A stretch of DNA of 64,000 nt. Origin: Candidatus Fermentibacterota bacterium (GTDB lineage Bacteria; Fermentibacterota; Fermentibacteria; Fermentibacterales; Fermentibacteraceae). The translations under genes and the position numbers were made by a program. The stretch is from contig PDSZ01000023.1 of NCBI GenBank assembly GCA_002748705.1, forward strand, positions 124,001 through 188,000, written 5' to 3'. The notes beneath the pieces were generated by a model that made no database searches, had not been told where the DNA came from, and saw nothing but the letters and a program-made list of their open reading frames with translations. This document shows, piece by piece, positions 26,397 to 35,708 of the stretch; within the stretch, counting starts at the first letter, position 1, and each line of letters opens with the position of its first letter.

Positions 26397-27179
26397 TTGA
26401 AAATAGCATTTCTGTCAGATGTACATGGAAACATGCCTGCCCTTCAGGAGGCGCTTAAACTCATTGAGGAATCAGGCGCATACCTGACCGTTTTCCTTGG
26501 CGACGCTGTTCACTACGGCCCTTCACCTGAAGCTGCGGTGAAGCTGCTTATGGAAAGCGATGTGGAATGCTTGCAGGGTAACTGCGACAGGGCTGCAGCC
26601 AGAGGGCGAAAAAACACAGGCGAGAATTACGACAACTCACACTGGAGGAACATTGCATCGGACTTTTTTCAGTGGACCTGCCAGGCACTTTCCAAAGAAT
26701 CAAAGAAGTGGCTTAAATCACTGCCGGAAGAGCTGAGGTTTCAGTTGGACAAAACCACAATACTCTGCGTACACGGCATTCCAGGGAGGCAGAACGGCAT
26801 GCTGCCGGCAAATGCAGCTGCAGAGATATATGACGGCATTCTCACCAGAGCAGGCGCTGACATTGTAGTCTGCGGAATGACCCATACCCCTGCAGTAATA
26901 AGAAGACCATCCGGACTTATTCTCAATCCAGGCTCAGTAGGTGGTGGAACACTCCCTGCTGGGGGCACATTCATGATTCTCAGCTTTCCTGATAAAGGCT
27001 TCCCTGAGGTTGAAACTGTTCAGTTCTCCTATTCCACAGAAGAACTCAGAAAACAGTACACAAAAGCAGGAAGAGGCGAACTCTTCCTCAGGTGTGCTGA
27101 ACTTGGTCGTGACCAGCGGGGAAACTGGCATACAGACAAGCCTGAATGGCGACAGAAGTGGGCAGACTTCTCATTGTAA
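26397..27179 (+). CDS. YfcE/MJ0936-type metallophosphoesterase
   Basis: A 260-residue calcineurin-like phosphoesterase. The metal ligands appear in order: SDVHGN (Asp8, His10), GDAVHYGP, GNCD, CVHGIPG and GMTHTP. This is the Metallophos_2 single-domain pattern with a C-terminal extension of about 45 residues that is Trp- and Lys-rich. Start TTG 26397 has GAGAGG eight bases upstream. Substrate unknown; family members hydrolyse phosphodiesters. It is likely co-transcribed with the NamZ-like gene. Confidence 0.82.
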   Translation: MKIAFLSDVHGNMPALQEALKLIEESGAYLTVFLGDAVHYGPSPEAAVKLLMESDVECLQGNCDRAAARGRKNTGENYDNSHWRNIASDFFQWTCQALSKESKKWLKSLPEELRFQLDKTTILCVHGIPGRQNGMLPANAAAEIYDGILTRAGADIVVCGMTHTPAVIRRPSGLILNPGSVGGGTLPAGGTFMILSFPDKGFPEVETVQFSYSTEELRKQYTKAGRGELFLRCAELGRDQRGNWHTDKPEWRQKWADFSL

Positions 27180-27407
27180 AGCTAATCAGCAGCCACTAAT
27201 CCGGCATTGAAGATCCCCAGGTATGTTCTGCTCCTGACCGCCTGACTCCAGTTGTTTTGCCATTACCGTTGCTGCAGTTGCTCCTGTGAAGTTACACAAT
27301 ATTCAGGGAATATGTTCAAGTCTTTTCTTAATAAACTCCACCATAGATGCAGGCATTCTGTATTCAGCAGTTTCCTGAGTGCAGAAAAAGCTGCCCTGGC
27401 CGGTAAT
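27180..27407. other. gene-free stretch
   Basis: Between the phosphoesterase stop and the sulfatase relic. I found no convincing reading frame, hairpin or promoter here. It may hold further decayed sequence. Confidence 0.4.
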
Positions 27408-27799
27408 CTACTTGATGTAGCCCAGATCCCTGAGTTTCATCTCTTGCAGTGAATCGATACTTATTACATTTGGTGTGCCCAGTGGAGGCCATGCCCAATA
27501 GTCCAGCAACTGACTGAAAAGCTCTGTATCAGTATCCAGCATTATCATTTCTTCCGGATTGAACGCGATGCGGCTCTGGCAGTCCGCTGAAAATTGTTGT
27601 CTTTCCTGAAGGGGTTCAGAAGCCTGCGTCTGACAGCAGGCGCATCTTATTTCGGTTTCAGCAAGACTGTCAATGTTTGGTGTGGTTTTCCGTGGTAGCA
27701 GCTCATGTGATTTTCGTTTACTGTGTCAATGACCATAAGCAGAATTTCAGGTTTTTCATCAGCAGTTTCGCAGAAGAGCAGCATCAGAATTGCCGTCAC
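27408..27799 (-). pseudogene. decayed sulfatase-family gene (internal deletion plus frameshift)
   Basis: Reading the minus strand from GTG 27799, a short hydrophobic start is followed by KPEILLMVIDTVNENHMSCY, which matches the N-terminal metal-binding motif of sulfatases. At 27693 the frame shifts by one missing base; the next frame continues RKTTPNIDSLAE, the next conserved sulfatase block, and stays open for 95 codons to a TAG at 27408-27410. It ends SLQEMKLRDLGYIK, a typical C-terminal LRxLGYI ending of such proteins. Only about 130 codons remain where a sulfatase needs 450 or more, so most of the gene has been deleted. Confidence 0.75.
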
Positions 27800-27881
27800 C
27801 GGTTTTCAAAGCAATATCTGTTTCCTTTCAGGAGTTTTACAGAGTGGTATTATTCTACAGGAATAACAGTGGAGGTGCTGA

Positions 27882-29522
27882 TCAGCCATCAGACCTGACT
27901 CCCAGTATTGAGATACCCCAGTTTCGCCACAGGTGTGGTTTGCGCACCACTGAGATGAAACTGCTCCACCTTTCGTTTTCTGAATTTCTTATCATCATCT
28001 CATTTTCCATATCCATATACCCGTTTGATGAAACAGGTATGAAACCTTCAGGCAGTTCACCAAACGATACACAGTACATAGAGTTTAAAGGAGAAGCTCT
28101 ATGATAAAAGGGGCTGACATATGGAACAAGAGGATAGAATACCGGATCAATTTCATCGTAATAGTCTGGAGTGCACGGGCCGATGTTGAGAACAGTAACA
28201 GTTCCCGGCGGATGATCAGAAAGCTCACGAAGAGTTGTCAGTATGCTGCCTGCACTGGACATATTCAGAAGTGTTTCTCCAAGCTGTGTGACTGAAAGCA
28301 AAAGCGGAACCAGAAGCAGAACATGAAATTTTCTTTGATCAGCAATTCTCAGAAACCCGATTGCTGAAATTACCGCAAAAAATGCTGAGACAGGTATGAG
28401 ATATCTTGACTGATAATTTGTGTTTCTGCAAACCGTTAGAACAAAGGGCATAAGTCCCGCAAAGACAAGAAGAATCGTCTTTCCACCTGCCGGTTGCCTT
28501 TGTCTGAAAAGCATACCGAGAAAAACCAGTATTCCAGCAAAGCCAAGGGGGCCTGGAAAAGCAATAACCAAGTATGCAAGGGAGATCAGCAGATTCCACA
28601 ATAAACCTGGTATGCTGCCGACAGGATTCTCTCTCTGCGTGTGATAGCTGTTGATCTGTTCAAGCATTATGTCGAAATGATTGAAATACTGCGGAAAAAA
28701 AGCATAGATCACAGCAATGGCAGTAATCACAGCAACAGCATTACCTGCCCACACTTTCCACTTGCCCTTGACAATATCCAGTATAAGAAAAAGAACAGTC
28801 CATACACAAAAAAGAATTGTAACAGTTGTCACCAGCCCGGTGAACGGAACAGCATCCCTTACAGACATCAGAACAGGTATCAGACATGCTGTGGTCAGCA
28901 GTCCCCATCGCCAGGTTTTTGCTCCTGATTCTCCTGAAAACTTATCTGGAAGAATGAGAAAGAAAGGTATGGCCAGCAGAAATCCGACAGGTCTGAATCC
29001 GGTCATTAAACCGATAGAGAAACCTGCGAGTAATTCTGCAGAGTAATACTTCGTGTGCGGTTTCAGTGCCGCATACATCAGAAGAGCAAGAGAGAGAAGC
29101 AATCCAGGTTCAGGAACAACTTCCAGAGATTCCCTGAGAAGAACCGTTGATGAAAGCATTACCATGAGAGTTGTCAGTATGCTTCTTTTTCTCGTTTGCC
29201 CAGTCACGATCAGATTTACGCAGCACCCGCATAACCACATTGTGCCAAACACATAAAGCAACTGAGTCAGACGAAGAGCAACCGGCGCATCAGGACCAAG
29301 TCCGGATACGAGAAATCTTTCGAGAATATATGGATTGATCAGACCGTACAGCATGAATGTAGTTGAATGATGACCAGTCAGATACAGTTTTGCTCCTGCT
29401 CCAAAAGTAAAGATCGAATCAAGATACAGAGGGCTTGATTCGGCGTAAATCCCGTTTGCTATCCATGGCAATAGCAAAAGAGCGATAACAAGGTAGTAAG
29501 ACCATTTGAAGCGCTTTTCCAT
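27882..29522 (-). CDS. integral membrane glycosyltransferase (GT39/ArnT-like)
   Basis: About 546 residues with a signal-anchor helix, then roughly ten further hydrophobic helices and a C-terminal soluble tail of about 130 residues. The early extracytoplasmic loop contains LYLDSIFTFGAG, in the position of the Asp-rich first loop of polyprenyl-phosphate-sugar-dependent transferases. No closer family can be named. ATG 29522 has GGAG five bases upstream; an ATG at 29537 has none. It follows the AT-rich island and precedes the sulfatase relic. Confidence 0.65.
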   Translation of the reverse strand: MEKRFKWSYYLVIALLLLPWIANGIYAESSPLYLDSIFTFGAGAKLYLTGHHSTTFMLYGLINPYILERFLVSGLGPDAPVALRLTQLLYVFGTMWLCGCCVNLIVTGQTRKRSILTTLMVMLSSTVLLRESLEVVPEPGLLLSLALLMYAALKPHTKYYSAELLAGFSIGLMTGFRPVGFLLAIPFFLILPDKFSGESGAKTWRWGLLTTACLIPVLMSVRDAVPFTGLVTTVTILFCVWTVLFLILDIVKGKWKVWAGNAVAVITAIAVIYAFFPQYFNHFDIMLEQINSYHTQRENPVGSIPGLLWNLLISLAYLVIAFPGPLGFAGILVFLGMLFRQRQPAGGKTILLVFAGLMPFVLTVCRNTNYQSRYLIPVSAFFAVISAIGFLRIADQRKFHVLLLVPLLLSVTQLGETLLNMSSAGSILTTLRELSDHPPGTVTVLNIGPCTPDYYDEIDPVFYPLVPYVSPFYHRASPLNSMYCVSFGELPEGFIPVSSNGYMDMENEMMIRNSENERWSSFISVVRKPHLWRNWGISILGVRSDG

Positions 29523-29543
29523 AAGTCTCCAAACCATATGATT

Positions 29544-31340
29544 CTAATTCAAAACGGTGAATTTACCTGACAAGCTCGAGTCAGCCACAACAAAGTAAAT
29601 ACCTGCTCTTTCTGCTGCCGGTACCTGAATCTCCGTGTTGTTTGAATCTATGTCTTCTGAATAAACTATTCTTCCATACAAGTCATACACAACAATCTGG
29701 TGACTGTCTCGATCAGATTGGTTCGAAAGCTGTATTCTTAATGCTTCTCCTGCTCTTATCGGATTTGTATTGAAAATGAGGGATGGAGTAATTTCAGTTG
29801 TGAAGTTCTCCTGTGAAGAAACCTCAACAAACCATTCAACATACCTATTGTTGTCAGGATAACTGAGTGAAACGAGGAAAGGAAGTGTTGTACAGTAGTA
29901 GTCAGATGGTATACTGTTGCACATTGAGTATCTTAAAAGGTGTTGAGAAGCAGGTGAAAAAACAGCAGTAGTAGGCGAATCATCTAGCCCCGTGTGTTCA
30001 GTAAAGCTGTAAGTATTACGGTTGCTATTAGTAGAACTGTCTGAACCAACGACTCTGATCTGATAGACTGAAGGTGAGTTAGAAGCAGATTTAAACTCAT
30101 AGCAGATTACAGGTTTTTCTGAAGAACCTATATTTGTTCGAGCAACACAGTAGTGATTCATCAATAGTGTTGCCTGATTAGAGATTGCAATAAGGAGGGA
30201 GTCAGCTCTGTCTCCATTCGCTCCATCCCACCAGTACTCATAATTTAAGTAGTCTTGAAATACTCTTCCTGTGATATCGTCAATGTCCAAGTCAAACAAG
30301 ACAAAGTTAGTGTTTCCGCCATAAGCAACTTCTACATTGCTTGTAAGTTGATGTATGCAATGATGATATACATTATGGTATTCTTGCGATGAAAACTGAT
30401 TCCAGTAAGGAGTTGTTGCTCCTTCAAGAATACAAACAGTACCGTCAAAGCCCGCTTCAGTTAGAAGCTGGTTATATAAGTCCGTACGATTGTGGAAGTA
30501 CATAGAGCGCCATCTATGCTCATAAGGCTCATAATACCCAGGTTTCCATAAGTCAGCTCCTGGATATCCAGGATCATTCCACAAAGTGAACTGGTGCCAG
30601 TCTATTCCATCAGGTTCAATGCCAATATCATTAAATTTATCAAAGACGATATCCATGTATTCTATAAGTTCTGCTTCAGTATCGATGCCAATGCAGGTTT
30701 GAGTAGCACCCCATTCTCCATAAGGTTCGCCCATCAGACCAAAAGGTATAAAAGACTCGTCGCATAAGCTGTTTAATATTGATTTGCAATTGCAATAATG
30801 CTGAACTAGAAGATCAATCTCCATTTGAGCCGGAGTAACATCATTACCATACACATCAAGTGCTGCCCAGAAAAGGTCAGACTCTTGAATAAGAGAATAG
30901 TTTTTCACTCCATCACTTGGATCAAGTGAAGAATACTGTGTTAGAAGTCCACCAATTTTATATCTATCAATCATTAAAGTAAGCCAATTATAGTATTCTG
31001 AAAAATAATCCCAGTCAACAAATCTGTTACGAGATTTTATCGGATAGCTTTTGGGAAAAGTAGCTTGATCTACTCTTATTATTGGGATAATATTATTTGA
31101 TAAAGCTGAGTAAAGAAGACTATCGGAATTATGCCAATAGTAATGATTGGGGACTATTGATTCAGACATGTAAACATGGATAGATTGCGAAGATAAATTA
31201 CTATTATTCAATACATCGAACATCTCATCATACTCGTAATATAGTGTCCCATAGTTTAGGTTTCCAAAGCTTAAAGGCACATTTGTTGGCGTTCCTATAA
31301 GTGATAATAACATTGGTATGATTTGGATTTGATATAGCAT
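29544..31340 (-). CDS. secreted TIM-barrel-like protein with T9SS-like sorting domain
   Basis: About 598 residues. It begins MLYQIQIIPMLLSLIG, a signal-like segment, with AAGGA before ATG 31340. The body has many aromatic residues and segments such as PFGLMGEPYGEWGA and GIDWHQFTLWNDPG that look like a glycoside-hydrolase TIM barrel, possibly GH39/GH5-like, but I cannot name the family. From about residue 510 the C-terminus (NPIRAGEALRIQLSNQ, VVYDLYGRIVYSED, ERAGIYFVV) is a type-A sorting domain. The DNA is much more AT-rich than neighbouring genes. It follows the FG-GAP gene with a near overlap. Confidence 0.65.
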   Translation of the reverse strand: MLYQIQIIPMLLSLIGTPTNVPLSFGNLNYGTLYYEYDEMFDVLNNSNLSSQSIHVYMSESIVPNHYYWHNSDSLLYSALSNNIIPIIRVDQATFPKSYPIKSRNRFVDWDYFSEYYNWLTLMIDRYKIGGLLTQYSSLDPSDGVKNYSLIQESDLFWAALDVYGNDVTPAQMEIDLLVQHYCNCKSILNSLCDESFIPFGLMGEPYGEWGATQTCIGIDTEAELIEYMDIVFDKFNDIGIEPDGIDWHQFTLWNDPGYPGADLWKPGYYEPYEHRWRSMYFHNRTDLYNQLLTEAGFDGTVCILEGATTPYWNQFSSQEYHNVYHHCIHQLTSNVEVAYGGNTNFVLFDLDIDDITGRVFQDYLNYEYWWDGANGDRADSLLIAISNQATLLMNHYCVARTNIGSSEKPVICYEFKSASNSPSVYQIRVVGSDSSTNSNRNTYSFTEHTGLDDSPTTAVFSPASQHLLRYSMCNSIPSDYYCTTLPFLVSLSYPDNNRYVEWFVEVSSQENFTTEITPSLIFNTNPIRAGEALRIQLSNQSDRDSHQIVVYDLYGRIVYSEDIDSNNTEIQVPAAERAGIYFVVADSSLSGKFTVLN

Positions 31341-31341
31341 A

Positions 31342-32862
31342 TTATAGTCCTTTTCCTTTATGTTCATAGACTATATTATTTTCAGTTGTAATGCATATTA
31401 GATCATTTTCATTAGAAACAAAATATTCTATAGACACTGAATCTCCAGAAAAAGTAGAAATATCTCGAGCTAGAGAGACTATGGAAGATCTTCTGTTAAA
31501 ATGATATTGTGTATTTGATAACTCTATTCCATTAACCATAATTGAACATATTGACTGAATCGGATTACCTGAGTTCAAAAGAAATGCCTGATTATTCGCA
31601 GTCTGACTGAATTGTTCAACAACTCGAGTTTCGGTACTCCTGTCGAGATCAGCAAGAATAACATTAGTTGTTGCACAATTGTAATCACTCTGCCACTCTA
31701 TTGAGATAGAAGGTTCAGGGTCAGCCCAGTCACTAACGCTACATATATAGTCGGCACCGAATAGTATTCCGTTAGAATTTGGATCACTTATCCCAGTTGC
31801 CCCAACGACTAGATCAACACCTCCATCGTTTTCTCCGAAATCCGCTACATCAATAAATCGAATTCTGTAGAGAGGATCAAATACTTCCCACTCATTCAGA
31901 TAAACTTGAGCTTCTTGGATAAGCTCAATCTCAAATGAATTATATGTGTAAAAAGGAGGGGAACTCATATCATCTGAAGAAAAAAGTATAGATAGAAATC
32001 TATCTGTATTGCCAGCAATATCCAGAAGACCATCTCCATTCAAGTCAATGCAATGATAGAAGTTTTCTCCGGCAAGAGCAGCTTGAGAGAATGAAGATGC
32101 ATCCCACAGTGGCTTCGGTAAATTGTTGCTGAGGAAATCTGCAGCGTTGAACAAAATGCAATATGATTTTCTTGCATGTTTGTCAGAATAGTAAGCCCAG
32201 GATGTAACAAGATGATAACCTGGTTGAGCTGTTACACTAGAGCACAAGGGAACAGGCATGATAGATAGAGCAAGAGATGAATTCCAGCAGACATCAAGAA
32301 AATCATTTGGTACAGAAGAAATAGAGCCATTAATATTGTCATATACAAGAATACGGGCCTGTATATTTGCTGTTATTACTTCTACATAACCATCACAATC
32401 AATGTCAGCACAGAAAATATCAATAGTGTCTTTTGAATCTGAAGAAATCCAATATGGGGTATTGGACCATGTTATTGGGGACGACTCCCCTTGACAAATG
32501 AAGCAGTAATTATGCCCATCATAAGGCATAAGATTTACTGTACCTGCAATTATATCATCATAACCATCATTGTTCACATCTGCTATTGTTACTGATTCGA
32601 AGCCTTTCGATAGGTATGATGTCCAAATAGGTATGCTATGAAATCCTCCAGAATGGTTGTTTTGGTACACTCGAATATTACCACCATTAGGATAAGAATA
32701 TTCAGCTGTTACAAGATCAAGATATCCATCAGAATCATAATCAAAAAGCTCAGCATCCATTGTAATTCCCGATGAATAGGTTTCAATCCAGTCAGGTAAA
32801 GTGTTATATGGGTAACTACTGTTCACATAAAGCAAAATTAAGGGCATAATATAACTAATCAT
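31342..32862 (-). CDS. FG-GAP/VCBS-repeat secreted protein
   Basis: A 506-residue protein with repeated calcium-binding-like motifs: DYDSDGYLDLV, DVNNDGYDDII, DIDCDGYVEVI, DLNGDGLLDIAG and DLDRS, the pattern of FG-GAP/VCBS beta-propellers. The N-terminus MISYIMPLILLYV is a short hydrophobic leader. GGAG is six bases before ATG 32862. It lacks a sorting domain. It is AT-rich, and the stop is two bases from the start of the following gene, which carries a sorting domain. Probably surface or secreted; ligand unknown. Confidence 0.7.
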   Translation of the reverse strand: MISYIMPLILLYVNSSYPYNTLPDWIETYSSGITMDAELFDYDSDGYLDLVTAEYSYPNGGNIRVYQNNHSGGFHSIPIWTSYLSKGFESVTIADVNNDGYDDIIAGTVNLMPYDGHNYCFICQGESSPITWSNTPYWISSDSKDTIDIFCADIDCDGYVEVITANIQARILVYDNINGSISSVPNDFLDVCWNSSLALSIMPVPLCSSVTAQPGYHLVTSWAYYSDKHARKSYCILFNAADFLSNNLPKPLWDASSFSQAALAGENFYHCIDLNGDGLLDIAGNTDRFLSILFSSDDMSSPPFYTYNSFEIELIQEAQVYLNEWEVFDPLYRIRFIDVADFGENDGGVDLVVGATGISDPNSNGILFGADYICSVSDWADPEPSISIEWQSDYNCATTNVILADLDRSTETRVVEQFSQTANNQAFLLNSGNPIQSICSIMVNGIELSNTQYHFNRRSSIVSLARDISTFSGDSVSIEYFVSNENDLICITTENNIVYEHKGKGL

Positions 32863-32908
32863 GTCATCTCCTCGAACCCAAGAAATTTGTACATGAAAAC
32901 TCCCCTTA

Positions 32909-32936
32909 ATTATTCACCAGTTAAAGCCTTTGTCAA
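32909..32936 (-). promoter_or_regulatory. sigma-70-like promoter of the AT-rich island
   Basis: On the minus strand TTGACA (32936-32931), a 16-base spacer and AATAAT (32914-32909) lie about 45 bases before the FG-GAP gene start. The -35 is perfect and the -10 has one mismatch. Confidence 0.55.
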
Positions 32937-32975
32937 TAGCTTTAGAAAAAGCCGGTTTTACCGTCAGCTTTTTTC

Positions 32976-34253
32976 TTACTGCCCACAGCTGCAAACTGCA
33001 GTTTTGCTGCTGAGATAAAACTGTTCGCGAACCATTTGTTTTACAGCGCAGATCGAAACTGTCATGAGAGCTGCCGGTCTTGAAAACTCCATCAGTGTGC
33101 AAAGGGTTTTGCTGAATGCTGTTTCGTCAAGGGTGGGAACGAATGACCAGATGATAAATGCAGAAAGTGCCGGAATCAGCAGCCTCGATCTTTTGTGGTG
33201 CATAGCGCTTATTAACAGAGGAAGAAGAAAGAGGGCGTAGTGGTCATAGGCTAAAGGTGATACCAGTGGAATCAGCCAGGTCAGAAGATCAGGAAACAAT
33301 GAAGATTTCAGAACTGCTTTCACATTCTGTGTTCCTGCTGTGCGAATAAGAACAGACAGGAACGCAAGAAGAGTTCCGGCAAAGCTGATGTTCAGTACTG
33401 TTCTGATTCTTTCAGCCCTTGCAATTCGTTCTTGCCGAATACCGCGAGCTTCCCTTATGTATCCTGCTGAAGCACTGTTAACTGCGCGGCTGATGTTTGC
33501 CAGCAGGCTTCTGTTTCCTGCCATTGAAAAGTCCCAATGAGAAGTATTCCGAAGGGAATTCAGATAGTCTTCCCAGGGACCAGCGCCTGTAAACAACACT
33601 GAGCAGACAAGAATTGCAGTTACCGCTGCAAGCAGAATAATCAGCTTTTTTCTGCCGATGGTTACAGCAGGCAGCATAAGCGCAGGTTTTATAAAGAAAA
33701 GCAGTGAGAAGGAAACAGCTTCTGCTGAACTCCTTCTGTGAAAGTAAAGGGCCACTGAAAGAAGAAGAAAAACAGGGGCTGTGGCCTGACCCCAGTAAAC
33801 TGATGCTCTGAAAGGGCCGATAAATATCAGCGGAATACCTGTGCACAGAAGGAGAATGATTGTTTTCCTTTTGGAGCCGTTTCTAAGGAAAAGAAGAAGC
33901 AGCCCTGCCCAGAATGAAACATGAATTATTAAAAACCATATCCTCCTCACTGTGGAAATGCCAAGATATCTAACTGCTGAGAAGGGAATGGCAAAGGCAG
34001 GGGAATATATGAAGGGAAGCGGTTCAGGGTTCTCCAGTCCGTACCTGGACAGCATTTGCATTGCTGTATCCTCATCGTAGAGATTTCTTTTCTCCGCTAA
34101 TGCGCATCCTGCTCCAAGGTAGGCCTGAAAGTCGCCTGGCCAGGCAGGTATGTATGTCCTGCTGAACAGGTATCCGAAAAAGAGCAGAAGAACCGGAAAG
34201 AAAAGCATAGCGGCATGCCGGTTATTCTTCAAGCTGTAAGCGTCAGACCGCAT
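32976..34253 (-). CDS. GT87-like membrane glycosyltransferase (DUF2029)
   Basis: A 425-residue membrane protein with about ten to eleven hydrophobic helices. The N-terminal loop contains WPGDFQAYLGAG, where the Asp matches the catalytic region of GT87 (DUF2029) polyprenol-phosphate-mannose-dependent transferases, followed by LYDEDT and the helix-rich core (FIYSPAFAIPF). It overlaps the next upstream gene by 11 bases. Cargo glycan unknown; presumably surface polysaccharide or lipid-linked sugars. Confidence 0.7.
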   Translation of the reverse strand: MRSDAYSLKNNRHAAMLFFPVLLLFFGYLFSRTYIPAWPGDFQAYLGAGCALAEKRNLYDEDTAMQMLSRYGLENPEPLPFIYSPAFAIPFSAVRYLGISTVRRIWFLIIHVSFWAGLLLLFLRNGSKRKTIILLLCTGIPLIFIGPFRASVYWGQATAPVFLLLSVALYFHRRSSAEAVSFSLLFFIKPALMLPAVTIGRKKLIILLAAVTAILVCSVLFTGAGPWEDYLNSLRNTSHWDFSMAGNRSLLANISRAVNSASAGYIREARGIRQERIARAERIRTVLNISFAGTLLAFLSVLIRTAGTQNVKAVLKSSLFPDLLTWLIPLVSPLAYDHYALFLLPLLISAMHHKRSRLLIPALSAFIIWSFVPTLDETAFSKTLCTLMEFSRPAALMTVSICAVKQMVREQFYLSSKTAVCSCGQ

Positions 34254-35514
34254 GATTGCGCCATATCCAGCAGAAGGTATTCAACAGAGAACAGGTAAGG
34301 AAAGGAATAGCAAGTTTCCTTTCAGGTCTGCAGCTTTTGAAGTATGCGTAAACCACTGTCAGATTACCTGTATAGCCAATGATGGCGAACAAATTCCAGT
34401 CATTGAAAACTCCCAGAGACGCTTTCCAGCCCAGCAAAAGCAGAAAGAGAACTCCAGTTGCCGAGGTGAGGAACTGAATATCCGGTTTTCTGAGAGCTTT
34501 TTCGGAAAGAAGGTAGAGCGGCAGAACGGACACCAGGGGAAAGAGTAGAAGCGTAAGGTTAGCTATTTCGGTGTAGTAGGCTCTGGAAAGGGGAGGAAGA
34601 ACTGATTGAATATTTCCGCCGTGAGCTGAAGCATGGCTGTATTTCCACAGGTTTTCCATTGGAAGAACACCTGCAAGGTCCAGAACCGTCATGCAGATTA
34701 CTGTTAGAATAACAGGCATTGCTGAAGAAAGAAGCAGATGCAAAGGTTCTTTTCTGAACCGTAAGAATGATAGAAGAATGTGCGCCGGAAGCAGAAAACC
34801 CGCTTCAAGATGCAAACACATTCCAATACCCAGAAGAATTGATGGAAGAAGGGATCGGCCTCCTTCAATGATAAGGTTAACTGATGAGGTCAGATACCAC
34901 ATCAGAGAAAAGGCAAGTATCGTATAGTTCTCAACATCTCCGTAAAAGAGCTGCAGATAGCCACTGCCGGTTACAAGGAGCAGAAAAAGCAGCTGATTGT
35001 TTCTTATGTGCTTTCGGGTAAAACCTGCAAGAACATGAAAGAAGGCCACTCCTGCCGCTGCTGATACAATATGGTATGATGCTGCGGCGGTACACTCTGT
35101 GAACAGATTGAAGAGCCTCCAGACAAAAAAATGCAGCACCAGTTCCAGCATCTCATCGTGAACGGCATGAACAACTTCAGCTGTTTCAAACTTCTCTTCC
35201 AGTGCGAGACCGTCCTGGTTAAAATGATTGCTGTGAAGCATCAGCATCATGGCAAAAAGCAGCAGATATCCTGTGTAACAGATGGGGTTTTTCTTAAGTA
35301 TCAGGCAGCAGCCGGCGATATATCCCAGTACAGCCGCCAGAACCATGGGAACAGCTTTTGCTGTTAAGCACTCTGCAATGCTTTCTGTAAAGAGGAAAAG
35401 GGAAGAAGCTGTGCCTTTAAGCAGAAAAAAAACCGACAGTGAAACAAGAACCGGCAATGCAGACCAGGCAGCAATCTGCAGAATCTTTTTCAAGCCACAC
35501 CCCATGACAGACAT
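34243..35514 (-). CDS. integral membrane protein, possible glycosyltransferase
   Basis: A 423-residue protein with about eleven hydrophobic helices. There is no clear catalytic motif; the segment SGYLQLFYGDVENYTILAFSLMW resembles loops of GT39/GT87-type transferases. It overlaps the GT87-like gene by 11 bases, so the two are likely co-transcribed and may act together. It is the first gene of this minus-strand membrane-glycosyltransferase group. Precise family uncertain. Confidence 0.55.
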   Translation of the reverse strand: MSVMGCGLKKILQIAAWSALPVLVSLSVFFLLKGTASSLFLFTESIAECLTAKAVPMVLAAVLGYIAGCCLILKKNPICYTGYLLLFAMMLMLHSNHFNQDGLALEEKFETAEVVHAVHDEMLELVLHFFVWRLFNLFTECTAAASYHIVSAAAGVAFFHVLAGFTRKHIRNNQLLFLLLVTGSGYLQLFYGDVENYTILAFSLMWYLTSSVNLIIEGGRSLLPSILLGIGMCLHLEAGFLLPAHILLSFLRFRKEPLHLLLSSAMPVILTVICMTVLDLAGVLPMENLWKYSHASAHGGNIQSVLPPLSRAYYTEIANLTLLLFPLVSVLPLYLLSEKALRKPDIQFLTSATGVLFLLLLGWKASLGVFNDWNLFAIIGYTGNLTVVYAYFKSCRPERKLAIPFLTCSLLNTFCWIWRNHAV

Positions 35515-35708
35515 AAAAGTAATAAAAGAAACTGCTTAACTGAATTCCTATTCTAACATCTGAATTCACAAAGAACAAGAATTCCACGATAAGCAGAGGC
35601 TTATGTGAACTAAATATAGAATTAAGCCCCGACTATTGAATAATTTAATCGCAGCTCTTTATCTCAGATAATTCTGGTTATCAGCTTGCCCTGTGAAAAC
35701 CTGCTCTG

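Noticed and set aside
27677..27898. A plus-strand frame antisense to the sulfatase relic
   Set aside because: The minus strand carries recognisable sulfatase motifs in order; the plus frame has none.
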